Positions 15,370 to 15,734 of a stretch of DNA of 15,734 bases are shown here, one piece after another. The notes under the pieces are model-generated. The model saw only the letters and a list, made by a program, of their open reading frames with translations. It had not been told where the DNA came from and searched no databases. The translations under genes and the position numbers were made by a program. The first letter of the stretch is position 1, and the number at the start of each line of letters is the position of its first letter. Source of the DNA: Saccoglossus kowalevskii (taxonomy: Eukaryota; Hemichordata; Enteropneusta; Harrimaniidae); contig NW_003119425.1 in the NCBI RefSeq assembly GCF_000003605.2, forward strand, positions 1,641,992-1,657,725. The letters are read 5' to 3'.

Positions 15370-15734
15370 GTTCCACTGCTATCTCAAGAACCATACATCG
15401 GTTTTTGATGAAACTTGGTGAATAGATGCTCTGGGCCAATGCGCAGATTTGATTAGGTTTTAGTAAAAATCCATGCTCGTTAATTACCTAATTTGCATGA
15501 TAATTAGTTAATTTTTAGCTGTTCTATGACTGTTCCACTAATATCTAAAGAACCACTCATTGGATTTTGATGAAACTTTGTACATACATGCTCTGAACTC
15601 ATGCTAGGTTTTGATTAGTTTTTGGTAATAATTCGTGGATACTAATTACCTAATTTGCATAATGATTAGTCAATTTTCGGTTTTTCCACTGATATCTCAA
15701 GTACTAATCATCACATTTCAATGAAACTTGGTAC
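15370..15734. repeat. Tandem repeat of about 150-160 bases, at least 2.3 copies, truncated by window end
   Basis: Units begin near 15370 (TTCCACTGCTATCTCAAG), 15532 (TTCCACTAATATCTAAAG) and 15683 (TTCCACTGATATCTCAAG), so the periods are 162 and 151. Each contains TGATGAAACTT or a close form about 40 bases in, and the two full units contain TTACCTAATTTGCAT about 120 bases in. The last element includes ATTTGCAT, the reverse of the octamer ATGCAAAT, and sits in a CTAAT...ATTAG inverted pair. It is an intergenic repeat; the array continues beyond the window. Confidence 0.8.

Noticed and set aside
1-15734. CRISPR array, phage, operon or integron-like system
   Set aside because: The window is spliced animal DNA; the only regular repeats are the intergenic tandem array and the microsatellite, which lack spacer-repeat structure.

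Overview
This is nuclear DNA from an invertebrate animal. Two well-conserved animal genes are split into many exons by AT-rich introns with GT-AG borders. CpG-bearing DNA is concentrated between the two start codons, and the introns carry small non-autonomous repeats. I cannot fix the phylum from the sequence; a marine deuterostome or lophotrochozoan is a reasonable guess. There are no bacterial operons, CRISPR arrays, rRNA or tRNA genes.

Positions 1-9935, minus strand: the 5' part of the gene for UDP-glucose:glycoprotein glucosyltransferase (UGGT), the folding sensor of the endoplasmic reticulum. I could join twelve coding exons base by base. They give 487 residues in one open frame: signal peptide, first thioredoxin-like domain, part of a further thioredoxin-like domain, and the start of the next. 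The rest of the gene, including the catalytic GT24 domain, lies beyond position 1. Intron 4 uses a GC-AG border instead of GT-AG.

Positions 9936-10385: about 450 bases between the two start codons. It is richer in CpG than its surroundings and looks like a shared divergent promoter. A YY1-type motif overlaps the UGGT start codon and an ETS-type GCGGAAGTG lies on the WDR83 side.

Positions 10386-14406, plus strand: the complete gene for WDR83 (MORG1), a seven-bladed WD-repeat protein, in four coding exons (306 residues). A candidate poly(A) signal lies at 14752.

Positions 14407-15734: 3' UTR, intergenic DNA, a TG-type microsatellite, then a tandem repeat of about 150-160 bases that runs off the window.

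The introns hold a piggyBac-type MITE with TTAA ends (8219-8677), two imperfect foldback elements (about 11363-11488 and 14029-14219), a degenerate 71-base tandem repeat (6802-6943), and an unexplained 211-codon open frame (4936-5571). The two genes share no pathway that I know of; what links them here is the head-to-head promoter. I found no convincing new biological system. The best leads are the divergent gene pair, the GC-AG intron, the repeats and a possible internal promoter in UGGT intron 12.
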